A DNA stretch of 64,000 nucleotides from Siderastrea siderea (GCA_964030785.1 OZ034967.1:69498613-69562612), one strand, 5' to 3'; shown: positions 50,313 through 62,468, counted from the stretch's first letter. The notes: generated by a model from the sequence alone, not told the origin. Made by a program: numbers and translations.

Positions 50313-50614
50313 GTTCGCAGCATTTGGTAGCGGTCCCGGCGCCAAACATAGTAGAGCTAGTGCCTTGTCCACAACCATGGTTTTTGCGGCGGTGCGAATA
50401 CTTTCCAAGTAAAAACACTCGTGTTAATCCGCGTTCGAGTCGCGATCGATAAACAGCTGGCATTTTGTCACGTGAAAAGACATAAGTGCAAAAATCAACA
50501 CATACTTTGCAGGCGTTGCTCTTGTAGTACAATTGAAATGGCTGATTTCTAATTTTTTTTAACACCTTCTACGACCATATCCACCATATTTAACGACTTC
50601 AATGAGAGTACTTT

Positions 50615-50670
50615 CAGAAAAAATATGGAGTTCCGCTTTTAGACTTGGCTAAATCTTTACATTAGAGTGC
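50615..50670 (+). repeat. Fragment of the 56-64 kb inverted-repeat family
   Basis: TTCCGCTTTTAGACTTGGCT and AAATCTTTACATTA match the inner ends of the large arms (GCTCCGCTTTTACGCTTGGC, AAATCTATATATTA at about 57914-57950). A third copy of that terminus shows the family is dispersed. Confidence 0.5.
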
Positions 50671-52159
50671 TTATAAATTGCCAACTGTAATAGAGATGCG
50701 TACCTAAACGATGATAAGACAACCCACCGTCACGTCCCAGGGTTAACTATTTTATGAGTCTTTTATTGAATCCACTATTTGCACGTAAAAACTGTAAATA
50801 ACGACAAAATAAAGTAATTGGTCTTAAAGTAATTACAACGGTGCATCGATGAAAAGGCAGTTATAGAAAGGAATAATCCGATGTAACCGAATAAACAATC
50901 AAATGTAACGTCACGGTACAACACTAGCACAATAACGATTCAATCTATAAATTATCTTAAAGCCTACATTCTATTAATTCAAGAAAATAATTGATGATAA
51001 ACAAAGTAACATACGAAACAAAAAAATCTCACACAGAATCATACCTCTTTTTCTGATCGAAGCGTATTTGAAACCTTGCAAAACTTGTAGAATTATAAAC
51101 CTTGGTAAATATTGTGTTGCGTAGTGAAAACCTCCTGTGCCTCGCCCCCTAGCACTATCGCGCATGTGCGTGTTTCTCATGCAACCAAAACAAAAACGCT
51201 TGCGTAACAGGTGGTGTGGTGGACAACCATTCTCAACAATTGGGATTTACCAACTGAGTTGATAAGATAAATTAGTCACCGTTGTGGCCAATTGGATGGC
51301 CAATTTACTTTTAGTTATCTAATCATTTGAAAAATCCAAATTTTTGTGTTAAACTTTCCCACTGACGCAGAAGCACTGTTTCTGTAGAAACTAACCCCCT
51401 TAATTAACCATTTTCAAAGTTAACGTGAATTTTCGCCATATTTGTGCAAGGTATGTTTCCTTTTAAAAGCATGGAAGCAAGAAATTAATAAAATCTGGGA
51501 TAAATTCACTGCCTGGAGGAAGTCCAAATATTATATGGCATACATAAACCTCCTAGTTCGTGCATGGCACTGGGATGACCAAATTTGTCTGGGTCTATAA
51601 AAATTTTTGTATGCTTGTCTGTATTAAAAAGTAACCAAATATTCGCTAGCACAGGGGTCAATCAAAATGAAATCGAACAACCTCTACGACAATTTTGAAA
51701 GCTTTTATCCTTGAACTATTCATTTATTTTGAATTCTTTTTATTTTGCTTAATGACATGTACTACTTTTCCTGTGTCGGTTACGTCTATCTAGCCCTCGT
51801 CACCTGAAATTGAAATTCATTTCAGTGGTCCAGTTGTTGTGAAATTGGGCATTCCACTCTCTAACCCTTTATGCTATGGGACCAGAAATTTACATGATCA
51901 GATCTCCTCTGATAAGACTAATTGTCTTTAAGGGTATGGAACTTCTCGCTTTCCCTTCCGTTTTCTTAACCCCGTGTAAAACGTCAAATTATGGTTTAGA
52001 TTTAGTCTAGTTGTTTACCAATCAAATGCATCTTACTGTCGTTTCCATAGCAATTTCGATCGACGTATATGACAAAATTTGTCCGAGGTAGGAAGAGGTG
52101 TCTTTGGAAGTTAATAAGGCTTGGCATTCAAAACGACTTCCGCATTGAAAAACTCTGTT
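50671..52159. other. No supported gene
   Basis: AT-rich sequence. The only ORFs are short and without recognisable domains. Confidence 0.5.
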
Positions 52160-53010
52160 TCACTGGAAAGTATTATCTTTCTCGCAATTGTTTTCCACAA
52201 CTCCACGTTGTCTTTGAAGCACTGGTCGACCAGCCTTGAGAATCTCGTCTTGAATGTTGACAGTCATTTTTGCTTCAGTTTGCGTTTGTGTTGGTCTCGT
52301 TTTCTGTGACAGCAGCAGCGTTGGCGCTCTTTTGTTTTGTCTTTTGGTTCTCGATAGCAATTCTTTCCTTGTGATCTCGTGCTCTTGGAGTTTCTTACAA
52401 AACACAGATAAATAACTTCAAGAGACTTGGAGTACAGCTATTTACATTGCAATTACACCTTTTTTCTCCAGCTATCGAATAACATACAAAAAATAAAACA
52501 AATCACTTTATTTAGGTGTCGATGTATTTAACCTCCCACGCAGTCGTTTTCAGGAGAGTCGTTTAGTGGGGAGGAGGGTAATATGTCTCCCCTAGAAACA
52601 ACTGCGTGGGAGGCTATCCCGCTGATGGCAGTACGAAAAGTCGTCTGTTTTCTTAGTGTAATAGATTATTGCATTAGTGGAAACCGACACCAGATTCGAG
52701 CACTTGCTCCATGAAAATTTTCACAACTTCTCAATCATCAGTTAACATACTCAGCACAAATTCCACGACATTTTTAACCTAAAAACTTACTCATCTAATT
52801 CTTAACGAAAGTGGGTGCTATTTTAACTTGCACGTAAAAGAAAATTTGGTACCTTCCCACTCTTGAATCACGTTGTATGGATTTAAATCTTAAATATTGC
52901 GTGACGACAATATTGTGTTCGGAAATAAGCACAAAAGACCTCGTCATTAAGCTACCCTCTGGCAAGAAAAACTCAGACTGATCTTCGACGATCTTCGACG
53001 TCCTCAGCAC
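52160..53010 (-). CDS. Possible minus-strand exons, unknown
   Basis: Two open segments on the minus strand, 53010-52795 (71 codons) and 52405-52160 (81 codons). The second is Gln/Arg/Lys-rich and ends KAGRPVLQRQRGVVENNCEK before the stop. No family is recognised, and the foldback between them argues against a well-kept gene. Confidence 0.12.
52532..52613. repeat. Foldback / MITE-like hairpin
   Basis: CCTCCCACGCAGTCGTTTT (52532-52550) is mirrored by GAAACAACTGCGTGGGAGG (52595-52613), with one mismatch in the paired core. A nested GGGGAG/CTCCCC pair lies at 52568-52592. The whole folds into a long stem. Confidence 0.75.
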
Positions 53011-53664
53011 AGATTGACTGGAAAACTAAACTATGTAGGTACGCCTAACATGCTGCTTTTTTCCCTGTCACGCCATGGCTTACTCAGAGTAGTGAGATGG
53101 GTGTATCTTACATGATTGCTTTCTTTTCGTTTATTCACTTGTTACCCTATATAACAGTTAAACATTCCCCGCACACGGCATGCAGCTATATCGACAGATC
53201 TGGTGAGTTATTGCAATCAATGAGCAAACCATATCAAAAACCGCGGAGATAAACTCCGCCGACAAGAGAGGTCGGTTGTCAGAGGGAATTTGGTTACCCT
53301 ATTACTAACAAGTACAACCTCCCTCCACATTAACAAAAAAAGAACAACACGCGTGCAAGCGCGAAACTGGAGCGCGGGAATCACCTGCGGCGTGGAAATG
53401 TGACTTTTGCTGAGCGGAAAGAGGGACTACCCCCTTCACCTGCAAGACAAGGCGTTCTAAATGGAAGCGTTTAAATAGACAATGTCTATTTATATATCTT
53501 TTTAGGAAAGTCTGAAACACTAATCGGAAAAAAAACGAGATAGGCTCCAAATGTTGCTAAAATGTTGCATGAACAAGGGTGGGCAAATTCCACCATGTTA
53601 CCCTGGACACTTCCAGGGGTTTCTTTATTGACAAAAAATGAATCCTAGAAGTGACCATCTTTGA
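53011..53664. other. No supported gene
   Basis: Contains a short inverted CGCGGAG/CTCCGCC pair near 53240-53262. The 81-codon minus-strand ORF at 53305-53550 has no recognisable domain. Confidence 0.4.
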
Positions 53665-53712
53665 AGAATTCGATCAGTCGCTAACAGATAGCCAAGAAAC
53701 GACAAGTTATTC
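53665..53712 (+). repeat. Short dispersed repeat, copy 1
   Basis: GATCAGTCGCTAACAGATAG and CCAAGAAACGACAAGTTATT resemble GGTCAGTCGCTGACATGTTA and GCCAAGAAACGACAGCTTA at 58234-58274. The LINE remnant begins immediately after this copy. Confidence 0.5.
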
Positions 53713-54236
53713 CTAATGATGTTTGACAACAAAACACTTTTTAATGAGTTACGAAGTCTAGCAGATGCAACAACACATTCGCATTCTTTGGACTACCTAA
53801 TAACTGAACTTGAAATACGCACAGCGGCCAAAATTCAAAAACAATAAATCTCCGTTTTCAGACAAAATCAAAAACGAAATGATCAAATCCAGCTTAAACC
53901 AGTTAATGCCTGTTTATTTGAAATTATTTAATGCGGTTCTTAGCTCGGGCACTATGCCTCAAACATGGTGCGGTGGCCTTATTACACCAATCTTTAAAAG
54001 TGGGACTAAAAATGATCCCTCAAATTATCGTGGAATATGTATATCTAGTTGTCTTGGTAAACTATTTTGTTCTATTCTTAATCAAAGACTTCTTGAACAC
54101 GTTTAGTCGCTTGACATACTTCATAGCTCTCAAATTGGTTTTCTAGCAAAAATCGAACAGCAGACCATGTTCTTACACTACGAAGTTAATAGACAAATAT
54201 GTCAATTGTCACCAAACGAAAGTATATGCACGTTTT

Positions 54237-54752
54237 GTGGACTTAAGGAAAGCATTTGATTCGGTCTGGCATGATGGACTTCTATACAAGCTGTTAAAAA
54301 TCAATATCCGAGGAAACTTCTATAATGTAATTAAAAGTTTATATTCGAATTCTACCTCCTCTGTTAGAATTGAAAATAGCCAAACGCGATCTTTTCAATA
54401 CGCCAGAGGTGTGCGCCAAGGCTGCATTTTAAGTCCTTTGCTCTTTAACCTATACGTCAATGATTTAGCTTTCTCGTTTAACAATATTTTAAGTCGTGGG
54501 ACAGCTCCGCAATTGAAAAAATCTCATTTACAATTCTGTAAACGTTATTTAGAAGTTCATAACAAGGCATCCAATATTGCATGTAGAGCTGAACTGGGTA
54601 AATTCCCTGTGATCATTGATATAAATAAAAAGATACTTAATAACTTAAACTACCTCCGAGAAAAGGAAGAAAGCTCTATAGTCAAACAATCTTTAAAAAT
54701 ATCGATTGACCTTCATTATAACGTCATAATAGTTTTTACTCTAGTCTCATGA
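54237..54752 (+). pseudogene. RT core fragment with catalytic segment deleted
   Basis: 171 codons, the longest open frame in the LINE. It holds the palm A aspartate in the DLRKAFDSV block near its start and the RQGCILSPLLFN block at about residues 60-71. It then skips the FADD motif region and continues into downstream sequence. Without the second and third metal-binding aspartates it cannot be an active polymerase. Confidence 0.7.
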
Positions 54753-54786
54753 CTCACGACTTTTCTGTGACTTTAATTGTAATTCA

Positions 54787-55209
54787 TTGAATGAAGGTAA
54801 AATCAAACAATATGTAGATCTCATGAAAAAGAAATATATCTCTTACTGGAACCAAACCCTTCAACATTCGCAAAAACTTAGTTTTTATTACACGTTCAAA
54901 AAGAATTATAGCCTTTCTGCCTACCTAGATCTAACAAGAAAGAACCCATCTAGAAAATCATTAGTAAAACTGATAATTAGCAGTCATAAACTTTGGATTG
55001 AAACAGGTAGATACGACAAAATACCTCGTAATGAGAGGTTACGTAGTTTCTGCAATTGTAACAAAATTGAAGATGAAACTCATTTTTTACTAGATTGCCC
55101 GAGCTATTCTTCGATAAGAGAAAGGTTCTTTTCTAAAATAGAACCTAAAATCCCATTTCTACGACTATTATCACGAGACCTTATTGTCACATCTTATGAA
55201 TTGTACTGA
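54787..55209 (+). pseudogene. LINE C-terminal domain with Cys-His cluster
   Basis: 140 codons continuing the retrotransposon ORF in another frame. The C-terminal CNCN...DETHFLLDCPSY pattern (C-x-C-x8-H-x4-C) is the zinc-knuckle-like end seen in many LINE ORF2 proteins. It is separated from the RT core by stops. Confidence 0.65.
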
Positions 55210-55435
55210 TTATTTTATAAATATTCAATTAATTTCATTCATCTCGTCATGCTTTGAACAGAGAGACAAACTAGTTACAATGGCTACCTCTCTGAATGGT
55301 TAAAAATAAGAAATGGTAGTTATCTCTTTTAGTAATTTTAATTAAGTAAGAAATTAATAATTAACTTTTAAGTGTCTTTTGCAATACTGTAATACTTTGT
55401 TATAGTCATGCAAATAAAGCTTGTTGTTGTTGTTG

Positions 55436-55919
55436 GCACCCAACTAGATACCTGCATAGGCCTAGCTCTTTGTTCGCAAGGTTTTTAATCTCACCTTTTA
55501 CTAAAATGTACTTGAACAAGTTCTAAGACTTTTTCGGGGATGTTCAAGGGCTAGCATAGCAGGACGATCGGAAACTACGACCCTATGAAACGTAGTTTTG
55601 CAGTTTAATAATTTTGCTCAAAAAACCTGTCTTAAAGGAAAAGGACTGAGCGGTTATTATTAGTTACAGTCAGACTCTCCTCTCTTGCCCAAAGCTGTTT
55701 TGTAAAATCACTTCTACCTTCGACGGCTACGACTGAAATGCAAGTTTACTAAAAGTAAAGCCGCCAATGTTTAGTCTAACCAGACACTGACAAGCCCCTC
55801 ATTAAAGCCTCCTATTTCAACTACTTTTAGCCACATTTGGAAAAAGGAAGACACATTGCATTAATGTAATCTAAAATTTAAAAATTTAAACTTAAAAAAG
55901 ATGTTGTTTGTTCCCTTTT
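55436..55919. other. No supported gene
   Basis: AT-rich flank of the LINE. Nothing recognisable in either strand. Confidence 0.5.
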
Positions 55920-56170
55920 TTAGCGGAGCCCGCGCGCTAGCGCGCCAGCGGAGCACCATAGCTAAGGAAATCTAGTAATCTATCCATCCGAGAAATCTTG
56001 GTTGTGACGTCAGCGTACACCCGTACAGACTCTGGGGGAGGGGGAGAGGAGTCGCAAGACAACCCGACGGAGGGGTGGAGAATGCTTTTTTTCTTGGCGG
56101 GAAATCGCGCGGTGCTTTTGGGGGCTTTTGGGCAACCGGCGTTTTTCTTGGCGGGAAATCGCATGACCAT
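55920..56170. repeat. GC-rich foldback and associated repeat
   Basis: AGCGGAGCCCGCGCGCTAGC followed by GCGCCAGCGGAGCACCATAG forms a compact palindrome at 55921-55961. It resembles the hairpin at 45487-45530. The following 200 bp include a G-rich tract and two direct copies of TTCTTGGCGGGAAATCGC (about 56091 and 56144). Overlapping minus-strand ORFs here reflect base composition and the repeat. Confidence 0.5.
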
Positions 56171-56304
56171 CGTCGCTTTTGAGAGGTTTCTTTGAAAAGT
56201 TTAGCAAAAGGATTGTTGGACAGTACTGAAGTTTTAAACTTGAGAAAAACATTTAATATCTGCAGAAGTGGAAAGAAAAGGTTCAAAAGAATACTGGTGG
56301 AAGG

Positions 56305-57950
56305 CGAATAGTTCAAGTTACGAAAGCTGCTTTTAAAAGACTTCATCTTTTAGTTTGTTTTCTTCACAACGGAGAGCTTGCCCTGTTCTGAAACACAACC
56401 AAGTAAGTGAAGTTTTTAAAGGGCTTAAGGTACATGATTTTGAGTATTACGGTCAAAGAAATTGCGTTTTAAAATGGACATTTAATTTATGTCACTAGAA
56501 ATGTGTCATTTACTTTTGGCTTTAAAAAATTGTTACAAAACGCGCTCAGATTTGTGACAGATGTAGTCTTGAATATTTTGCTATGCTCAGCCGTTTTCCC
56601 TCGCGTGGACGGACCCACGATGCTGGAAGTATAAGCTTACGGGTTTTCGAATAAACTTTTTCAAAAATGATTTCTTTGTCTATTATTTTGTGTTTGTTTA
56701 TTCATAACAGTAGGTCAAAGCACAGTCGCAAGGCAACAGCACAAGCATCACTTCATGATCAGTGAGATTACGGCAAATAATTGCTTTAAATTTTGTCTGC
56801 GAGGGTCCATCTCTTTGTGCAATTGTCGATTTTCTTGTCCTAGAAGTTTTTAATGGTAATCAGTTGTCGTTTTATACCTATTTTATCCGAAAAGCTTCCG
56901 AAAACAGTTTTGTGCGTTCCTCAAAGCGGCTAACTTTAAGCTTATATAGGCTTACTTCGCATCCGCAAAACTTATTCCATAATTTAAAGCGTGTTTGGGT
57001 TTTTGTTTTCAATATTGATGGTCTCTAGTCAGCCAACGAAATATAAGCGAAGCAGTTGTCGGTTTAAACCTATTTTATCCGAAAAGCTTCCAAAATCAGT
57101 TCTGTGCATTTCTAAAAGCGTCCGAATTTTAAACAATTCGCAATCCGCAAAACTTATGCCATACAGTTAAGCAGGTTTGGTGTTTGTTTGTTTTCAATCT
57201 CGATGGTCTCATGTTAGAGAACGAAATACAAAAGTTACTTAAAGTAACTGTAAGCGAAGCAGTTTTGGGTTTAAAGCTATTTTATCCGGTAAGAAATGAG
57301 TGTTCCTCAAACTGCTAGAATTTCTTTGCGGCCGCTAAAACCTACGCGACATTATTTCTTCGATAAGTAAAATTTACAGGTGCTTCGAAGCTCCCCAAAT
57401 CCTTTCTTTCGGGTTTATCCTGGTAAAATGCCGGTGAAATGCCAGTATAATTTTTTCGCTAGACTAATAGTGGCAATTCATGTTATTTGCTCACATTCAA
57501 ACGCGATGAAGATAACCCATTTAAATTTTGTTGTTGTTGTTGTAAATAAGCGGCGTTTCAAGTTCATTCAAGCGAACGGCCAATAATCCAAGGAGATTTT
57601 ACAAGCCTTGACAGTTAAATGACAGGATATGGAAACATTGCAAAAACCAAGCAAGAGGGCTCGTGAGTAAAATATGTGTTCAGTTTGACGCCCGAAAAAA
57701 AATAATCAAGTTGCGCTCAGCCTCTAGAATGACCTTTCGAGCTTGGTTTAACAGAACAGATCCCCAAAATATTGGAGGACAATTCGGAAAACTTTCGGGC
57801 TTTTTGAGAAACACTTTTTGAAAGCGAACGAGCTAAGAAAGGCCCCAAAATATATCTGGGACCGAAAAGTTTCAGGACTATTTTTGAGAAACGAACACCA
57901 GTTTATTCCTTGGCGGCTCCGCTTTTACGCTTGGCTAAATCTATATATTA
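56305..57950 (+). repeat. Left arm of large inverted repeat
   Basis: Matches the reverse complement of 62799-64000 along its length with moderate divergence. Examples are the block around CTTCACAACGGAGAGCTTGC, the block around CATAACAGTAGGTCAAAGCA, and the inner end GGCTCCGCTTTTACGCTTGG. It is about 440 bp longer than the right arm because a segment of roughly 200 bp (starting near TTTTATCCGAAAAGC at 56881, 57073 and, degenerate, 57290) is repeated three times here but occurs once on the right. Confidence 0.85.
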
Positions 57951-58233
57951 CCTATTAATTAACATATTTAGCCAACACTTCGACGACGGTTTCTTCCCCT
58001 AAAGACCTAATAATTTATTAACCAAAGTGTTGAACATTGATGTTAAGCGTGCTACGTGCAAGTACGACTTTCTTTGAGTAGAAAGAGAAACTGCTCGACG
58101 TCTAGACTGTCGCTGTATTCTACCTGTAATTCTGAAAACAACTTTCCTTATTTACCAGAAAATACCACGGCTTTTATCCCTTGGCTTGTACGATAAGGTG
58201 TCCTACATAGAGGCGTCACTGCCTCCATAAATT

Positions 58234-58274
58234 TGGTCAGTCGCTGACATGTTAGCCAAGAAACGACAGCTTAA
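58234..58274 (+). repeat. Short dispersed repeat, copy 2
   Basis: Partner of 53665-53712; both share CAGTCGCT, TAGCCAAGAAACGACA and similar spacing. Confidence 0.45.
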
Positions 58275-58650
58275 AAAAGATGTAACATATATAGCGATAA
58301 AATGATAAATTGCGCAGGCAATTTAAGGCACGAAATTCTCCTACTCTCTTTATACAACTGCAATTTTGAAATATTGGCAATAATTTTATGAAAAATTCAT
58401 AGAAACTTAAAATCAAAATAATTTTGTGTGTCTTACATCAACAAGCTTGACTGGTGAACCTTGCAGGAAAGGAGTTTATGCTTTACTTTGGTAGAATACT
58501 ACAAAACTGTGCTCGAACTAAAGGAATTATTCTGAACAAAGTAGACATGTGGATAGCCAGATCTAACCGTACTACACGCAAAATTTGCCACAATAGATAG
58601 CTCTAAACATTTTTTTCCTTTGAGCGGATCTTCAACCTAGGAAGGAGATA

Positions 58651-58673
58651 CGAGTTCTCCTCACGAGAACTCG
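58651..58673. repeat. Short perfect hairpin
   Basis: CGAGTTCT and AGAACTCG arms around a 7-nt loop. Confidence 0.7.
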
Positions 58674-58981
58674 TCTTGAACAGCTCCTCGTGGCCATGAT
58701 CACTTGAAGAACTGCCGGTCATTTTGACGCCTACGTGGTACGTTGTACGAAGACTCAGAAGTCAGTCAATTCACACCATAAGCATTTCCATCCGCCTCCA
58801 AAGAAACATGTAATTTTAGGACGCGAGGAAACACTTTTTTCCTCTCGACGCAACTTTAATCGCCGTTTAACAACCATGTAAAACTTTGATGTACTACATG
58901 TAGCGAGAACACGACACTTGTACTTTATTAAAACTTTCGAAGGGACAAACAAGACAGGTGACTCACAAACTTAACCTTCTG

Positions 58982-59001
58982 GGGTAGGGTAGGGTAGGGT
59001 A
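58982..59001 (+). repeat. (GGGTA)4 microsatellite
   Basis: Four copies of GGGTA; telomere-like in composition but pentameric, and far too short to be a telomere. Confidence 0.8.
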
Positions 59002-62000
59002 AATTTCATCATAGTTGCAAGTCCAGTCTGATAAGTTTCTTTACTACTCTTCTAGATATGGTGTGACGGACTGAAAACGGTCTGCACGCGAGTGTAGATA
59101 AGTTGCAGCTTTTAAATTTTTTGATATAAACGATCCTATTGAGTAACTTTCAACTTTGTTAAGATAACAAACGTACTGAAATTTATCTTGCAATGACCTG
59201 TAATTGAGATTATTTTTATTTTTAATTTTTTTTTTTACCACGCTGTCAAATAGACAGCGAATCTACCTTTATGGCGCTTCAATTCTCAATAGATGTGAAC
59301 GTTTAATTTCTTCTGGTCAGTTCTAATAACTCGATTATAAGCTAAAACGTTCTTTTGGCGAGGAAACGCGCAAAATTGGCGAGTTAAACTTTTGCGGGTA
59401 AAATTTTCCCTATATTTGATAAGTCGCGTACAAAAACGAAGAGAATTTCAAGGCTCTTCGTATAAAAACACGCAATAACCGAAAGCAAATCTCTCTCACC
59501 TGAAGGCGGGGCAGCAGGGTGCATTACTAAAGTATTATTGTGTAGTTCTGGCAAGTAGATGATTATCAGTCTCCTTTTGATTATTTCGCGGGTATATCTT
59601 AACGAACTTTTTGTTTAACGCTGACGCTTTTAGTTTAACTAAAACTCACGTGAAAATAAAATGCACTGGGTTATGTTAAGACCTGAAAATAATTCAGTTA
59701 GCTGCTATTAAAATTATAAATTTAATGTTTATTAACGAAGCAATAAAGCACGAGAAAAACATCCATTGAACATCCACTCAGCTATTGAATTGGGTTCCTT
59801 GGAAACTATCTAGTTACTATGGGAAATTAAGAATTTTTCTCTTTTCGTTTCTCTCGCTGATACGACGAGAATCGCTGTTATTCATTGGAGAATAGCATGA
59901 TCACCAGGTGATTTGAACTTTTTTTTGTAGCAAAAGCCTTGTCACCGAGTAATTGGTTGTTCAGTTTTAAGACTGTTTATTCATATTCTGTTCACAGCGA
60001 ATGAGCAGAATTTTACATGTACATTTCGCATCGAGTCATGTTTTTCCTTGTTGTTTTTCGTATGCTCCTTACATGGAAATTTTGCCAAGATGACAAAGTC
60101 GTATTTTCTGCCTTAATTCATACACATTTAGCAAACAGAGAATAAAAAGGAAAATATAAATACTTAAAAATACGTCAAACAAACAAAAAGGTACCGTCCA
60201 GAATTTTCCTCTCTTACTTTGCGATCATCATAAAAAGATAATTTATTTTATTAGCTTATAAATAATATGCCGTGACTTGAACGAACTTTTGTAACAAATG
60301 GGTACCTTAGTCAAGGTCTGGGAAAGTAAAACATTTCTTGCTATTGTTCCCTGGGGAAAAATAATAACAAAAAATTCGTCCACCGAAATATGCAATATCT
60401 TAGCTATGAAACTTCATGAACTTTTAAAACCAGATAACATAGCGCTTACATATAACATGTGTTTTAAACACACAATTATTCACGCGAGCACGTCTCCCCA
60501 CATAATCACGCCATCCGTAGGTCTGTGCTCTCATGATCCATAGCAAAGACTCAGAGTCTTCGTTCTTGTATGTTTGTATTGATTGTTAGTAGCAACTTCG
60601 AGGTATTATTTAATTTCAAGCAAGTTTAAAACTGTGCACTGAGGAGGGTTAATTGGAAAACAAGGGTGGCAATAAATAAAAAGGTGTCATCGTGAAGACA
60701 TGTTTATGAGAGAAATTGCCCCACGCGAAGTAAAAGCTATCTTCGTGTGAAACCCAGGTCATTTTCCTCTGACAAACTTGCTTCTGCTGTTATTAGTCTA
60801 AACAGGTAGGTCTTTCGCCAAAGAATATCACCTTTGTTTATTGGGGATTCTCTATTAAAATTTTTAAGAACGTAATTACTCTGGGTATTTTATTTTTCAC
60901 GGTTTGGTTAGGTACTATCGAGATTCAGTTTGACACGACTCGGTATAAGACGTGTAATGTTTCTGCTAAATAAAATGGTTTATAGGAAGGCCTCGCAAAG
61001 GTGACAAAAAACGCTCTTTTCTAAACAAGTCTTATTAATTTCTATATGTCAAATTCTCTGTCTAGTTGCCTCTGCTTAGTTGTCTCGCGTTTGCTTGTCT
61101 TAATTAGTTCAATTTCCTCCGAGACTGAACTACTTTCCAGCCTCCTAAACAAAGGTTGAAAAACCTAAGTCTAATTTCAACGAGTAGAAATAGTCATTGA
61201 AATGTGAGGCTGGTGTCATCATTAAAACAAAGGAGAAATATAAACTACGTAATATACCGTCATCGAGAAAACAGTTCTTTCTTTCTCGAACAAACTAGCT
61301 TTTGCTGTCATCAAGCACCACGGATTTCTCTCTTTGAATTTCTTGAGAGTACATTCACTCTGGCAGATGACTATTTTACTTTTTCTCGTTTGGTAATTAA
61401 CCTTATAAGGTTCATCATAGCACGGTGCGATTAAGGTTTTATATATATGAGCCAAATATAAGGTCCTTCTTGGATTTTTTTTGACAGTTCAAGACACTGG
61501 AATACCTCGCCAATTACCTGTGGATTACGATTTAGATGTTGAGATTTAGAAGCCGCATTCTCCAAGTGACGTTTTACTTATTCGCGACCTCTTTTACTGA
61601 GTTGGTCTCCGTATTCATCTTGTCTTCAATTCAAAAGAATTCCCTTTCACTCGCTAAACAAAGGCTGAAATATCTTTAAGGCTGGATAAAAGAAGCGCTG
61701 AAAATTTGCCTCCATGGTCAAGTTCTTTCAAAAACCAAGAACGTTATATTAGTATTATTTTTAGCTACAATCGACAAAAAATTGCCAAAATGAAGAGTGT
61801 TCATCGTCGTTCTAAATCTCACCAATGTAGAAAACAAACAATAAATGAAAAAAATGCTCTATAAAAACATGCCACGATTTTTAAAATGAATACCTTTGTG
61901 GAGGTTTGGTGGATAAATGAGGTCTTATTCAAATGATAATTTTCAACGCTGCAATTTCAAATACTCTGCGGAAAGTAAATGAAAACCTTTAATTACAAAG

Positions 62001-62247
62001 CACGCTCAGAATAATACGAACAATGTTTGAGTTAAATTAAGACACAGTGCCTTATAAAATGATCGCCTCTAACATTAAGAGGCGTCATCGTAACCAAACA
62101 ACATCGTTCATCGAATGTACAGATACTACGCTGTGAATATCGGGTAGGTTTAGACGTTATTTTCTATTACTGAGCTCTGATTTGCGATGTATTATAGTTC
62201 TGGTTTATTTCGCTTTTACGTTCCTTATCATAAAAAGGGAAAACTAA

Positions 62248-62468
62248 TTAAAGGCTAGTTTCCTTATGATTGCAACGATCGCTGCGATCGCTGGAGAAAA
62301 CGTTCAGCAATTGTTGCGATCATGAGGAAACCACTTTTTAGCGATTTTAGCGATCACAGCAATCATTTGGAAACCAGCCTAGGTGGAAACTACTAAGCAA
62401 TCAAAGATGCAACGACGGCTCAATTTTTTTGGTAGCGATCGTAGCGATCATATGGAAACCAGCCTTAA
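62248..62468. mobile_element. MITE with TTAA target duplication (piggyBac-like)
   Basis: TTAA at 62248-62251 and 62465-62468 flank a 213-bp element. The ends are inverted: AGGCTAGTTTCCTTATGATT on the left, and on the right the complement of GGCTGGTTTCCATATGATCG. Internal copies of GCGATCA..GGAAACCA (about 62316 and 62352) suggest serial or nested insertion. No coding capacity. The TTAA duplication points to piggyBac-type mobilisation. Confidence 0.7.

Larger units (their letters stand above)
53719..55435 (+). mobile_element. Degenerate non-LTR retrotransposon (LINE), 5'-truncated
   Basis: Recognisable reverse-transcriptase blocks lie in several frames. An N-terminal piece starts MFDNKTLFNEL at 53719. 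It continues at 53830-54106 with a TPIFKSGTKNDPSNYRGI fingers block, and at 54231-54480 with a VDLRKAFDSVWHDGLL palm A block and a GVRQGCILSPLLFNLYVNDL block. The following catalytic (F/Y)ADD segment is missing: the frame jumps from NDLAFSFNNIL to a thumb or connector-like region, an in-frame internal deletion. At 54787-55209 a C-terminal part ends with a CNCNKIEDETHFLLDC Cys-His cluster. The 3' end has AATAAA (55413-55418) and (TTG)5 (55421-55435). At least one stop and several frameshifts make it inactive. No endonuclease domain is present. Confidence 0.85.
57951..62247. other. Spacer between inverted arms; no recognised gene
   Basis: AT-rich with scattered short ORFs, none with a recognisable domain. 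Notable small features are the dispersed repeat at 58234-58274, a perfect 8-bp hairpin at 58651-58673 (CGAGTTCT/AGAACTCG) and four GGGTA repeats at 58982-59001. The 81-codon ORF at 60298-60543 and the overlapping opposite-strand ORFs at 61204-61455 look like chance. Confidence 0.5.

Noticed and set aside
55937..56346. Overlapping minus-strand ORFs with PAKK and SPPP motifs
   Set aside because: They lie in a GC-rich foldback and a direct repeat, in several frames at once, so base composition explains them.
58982..59001. Internal telomere
   Set aside because: Only four GGGTA units, pentameric and isolated.
61204..61455. Overlapping 76- and 77-codon ORFs on opposite strands
   Set aside because: Mutually antisense with no domain; chance open frames in AT-rich DNA.
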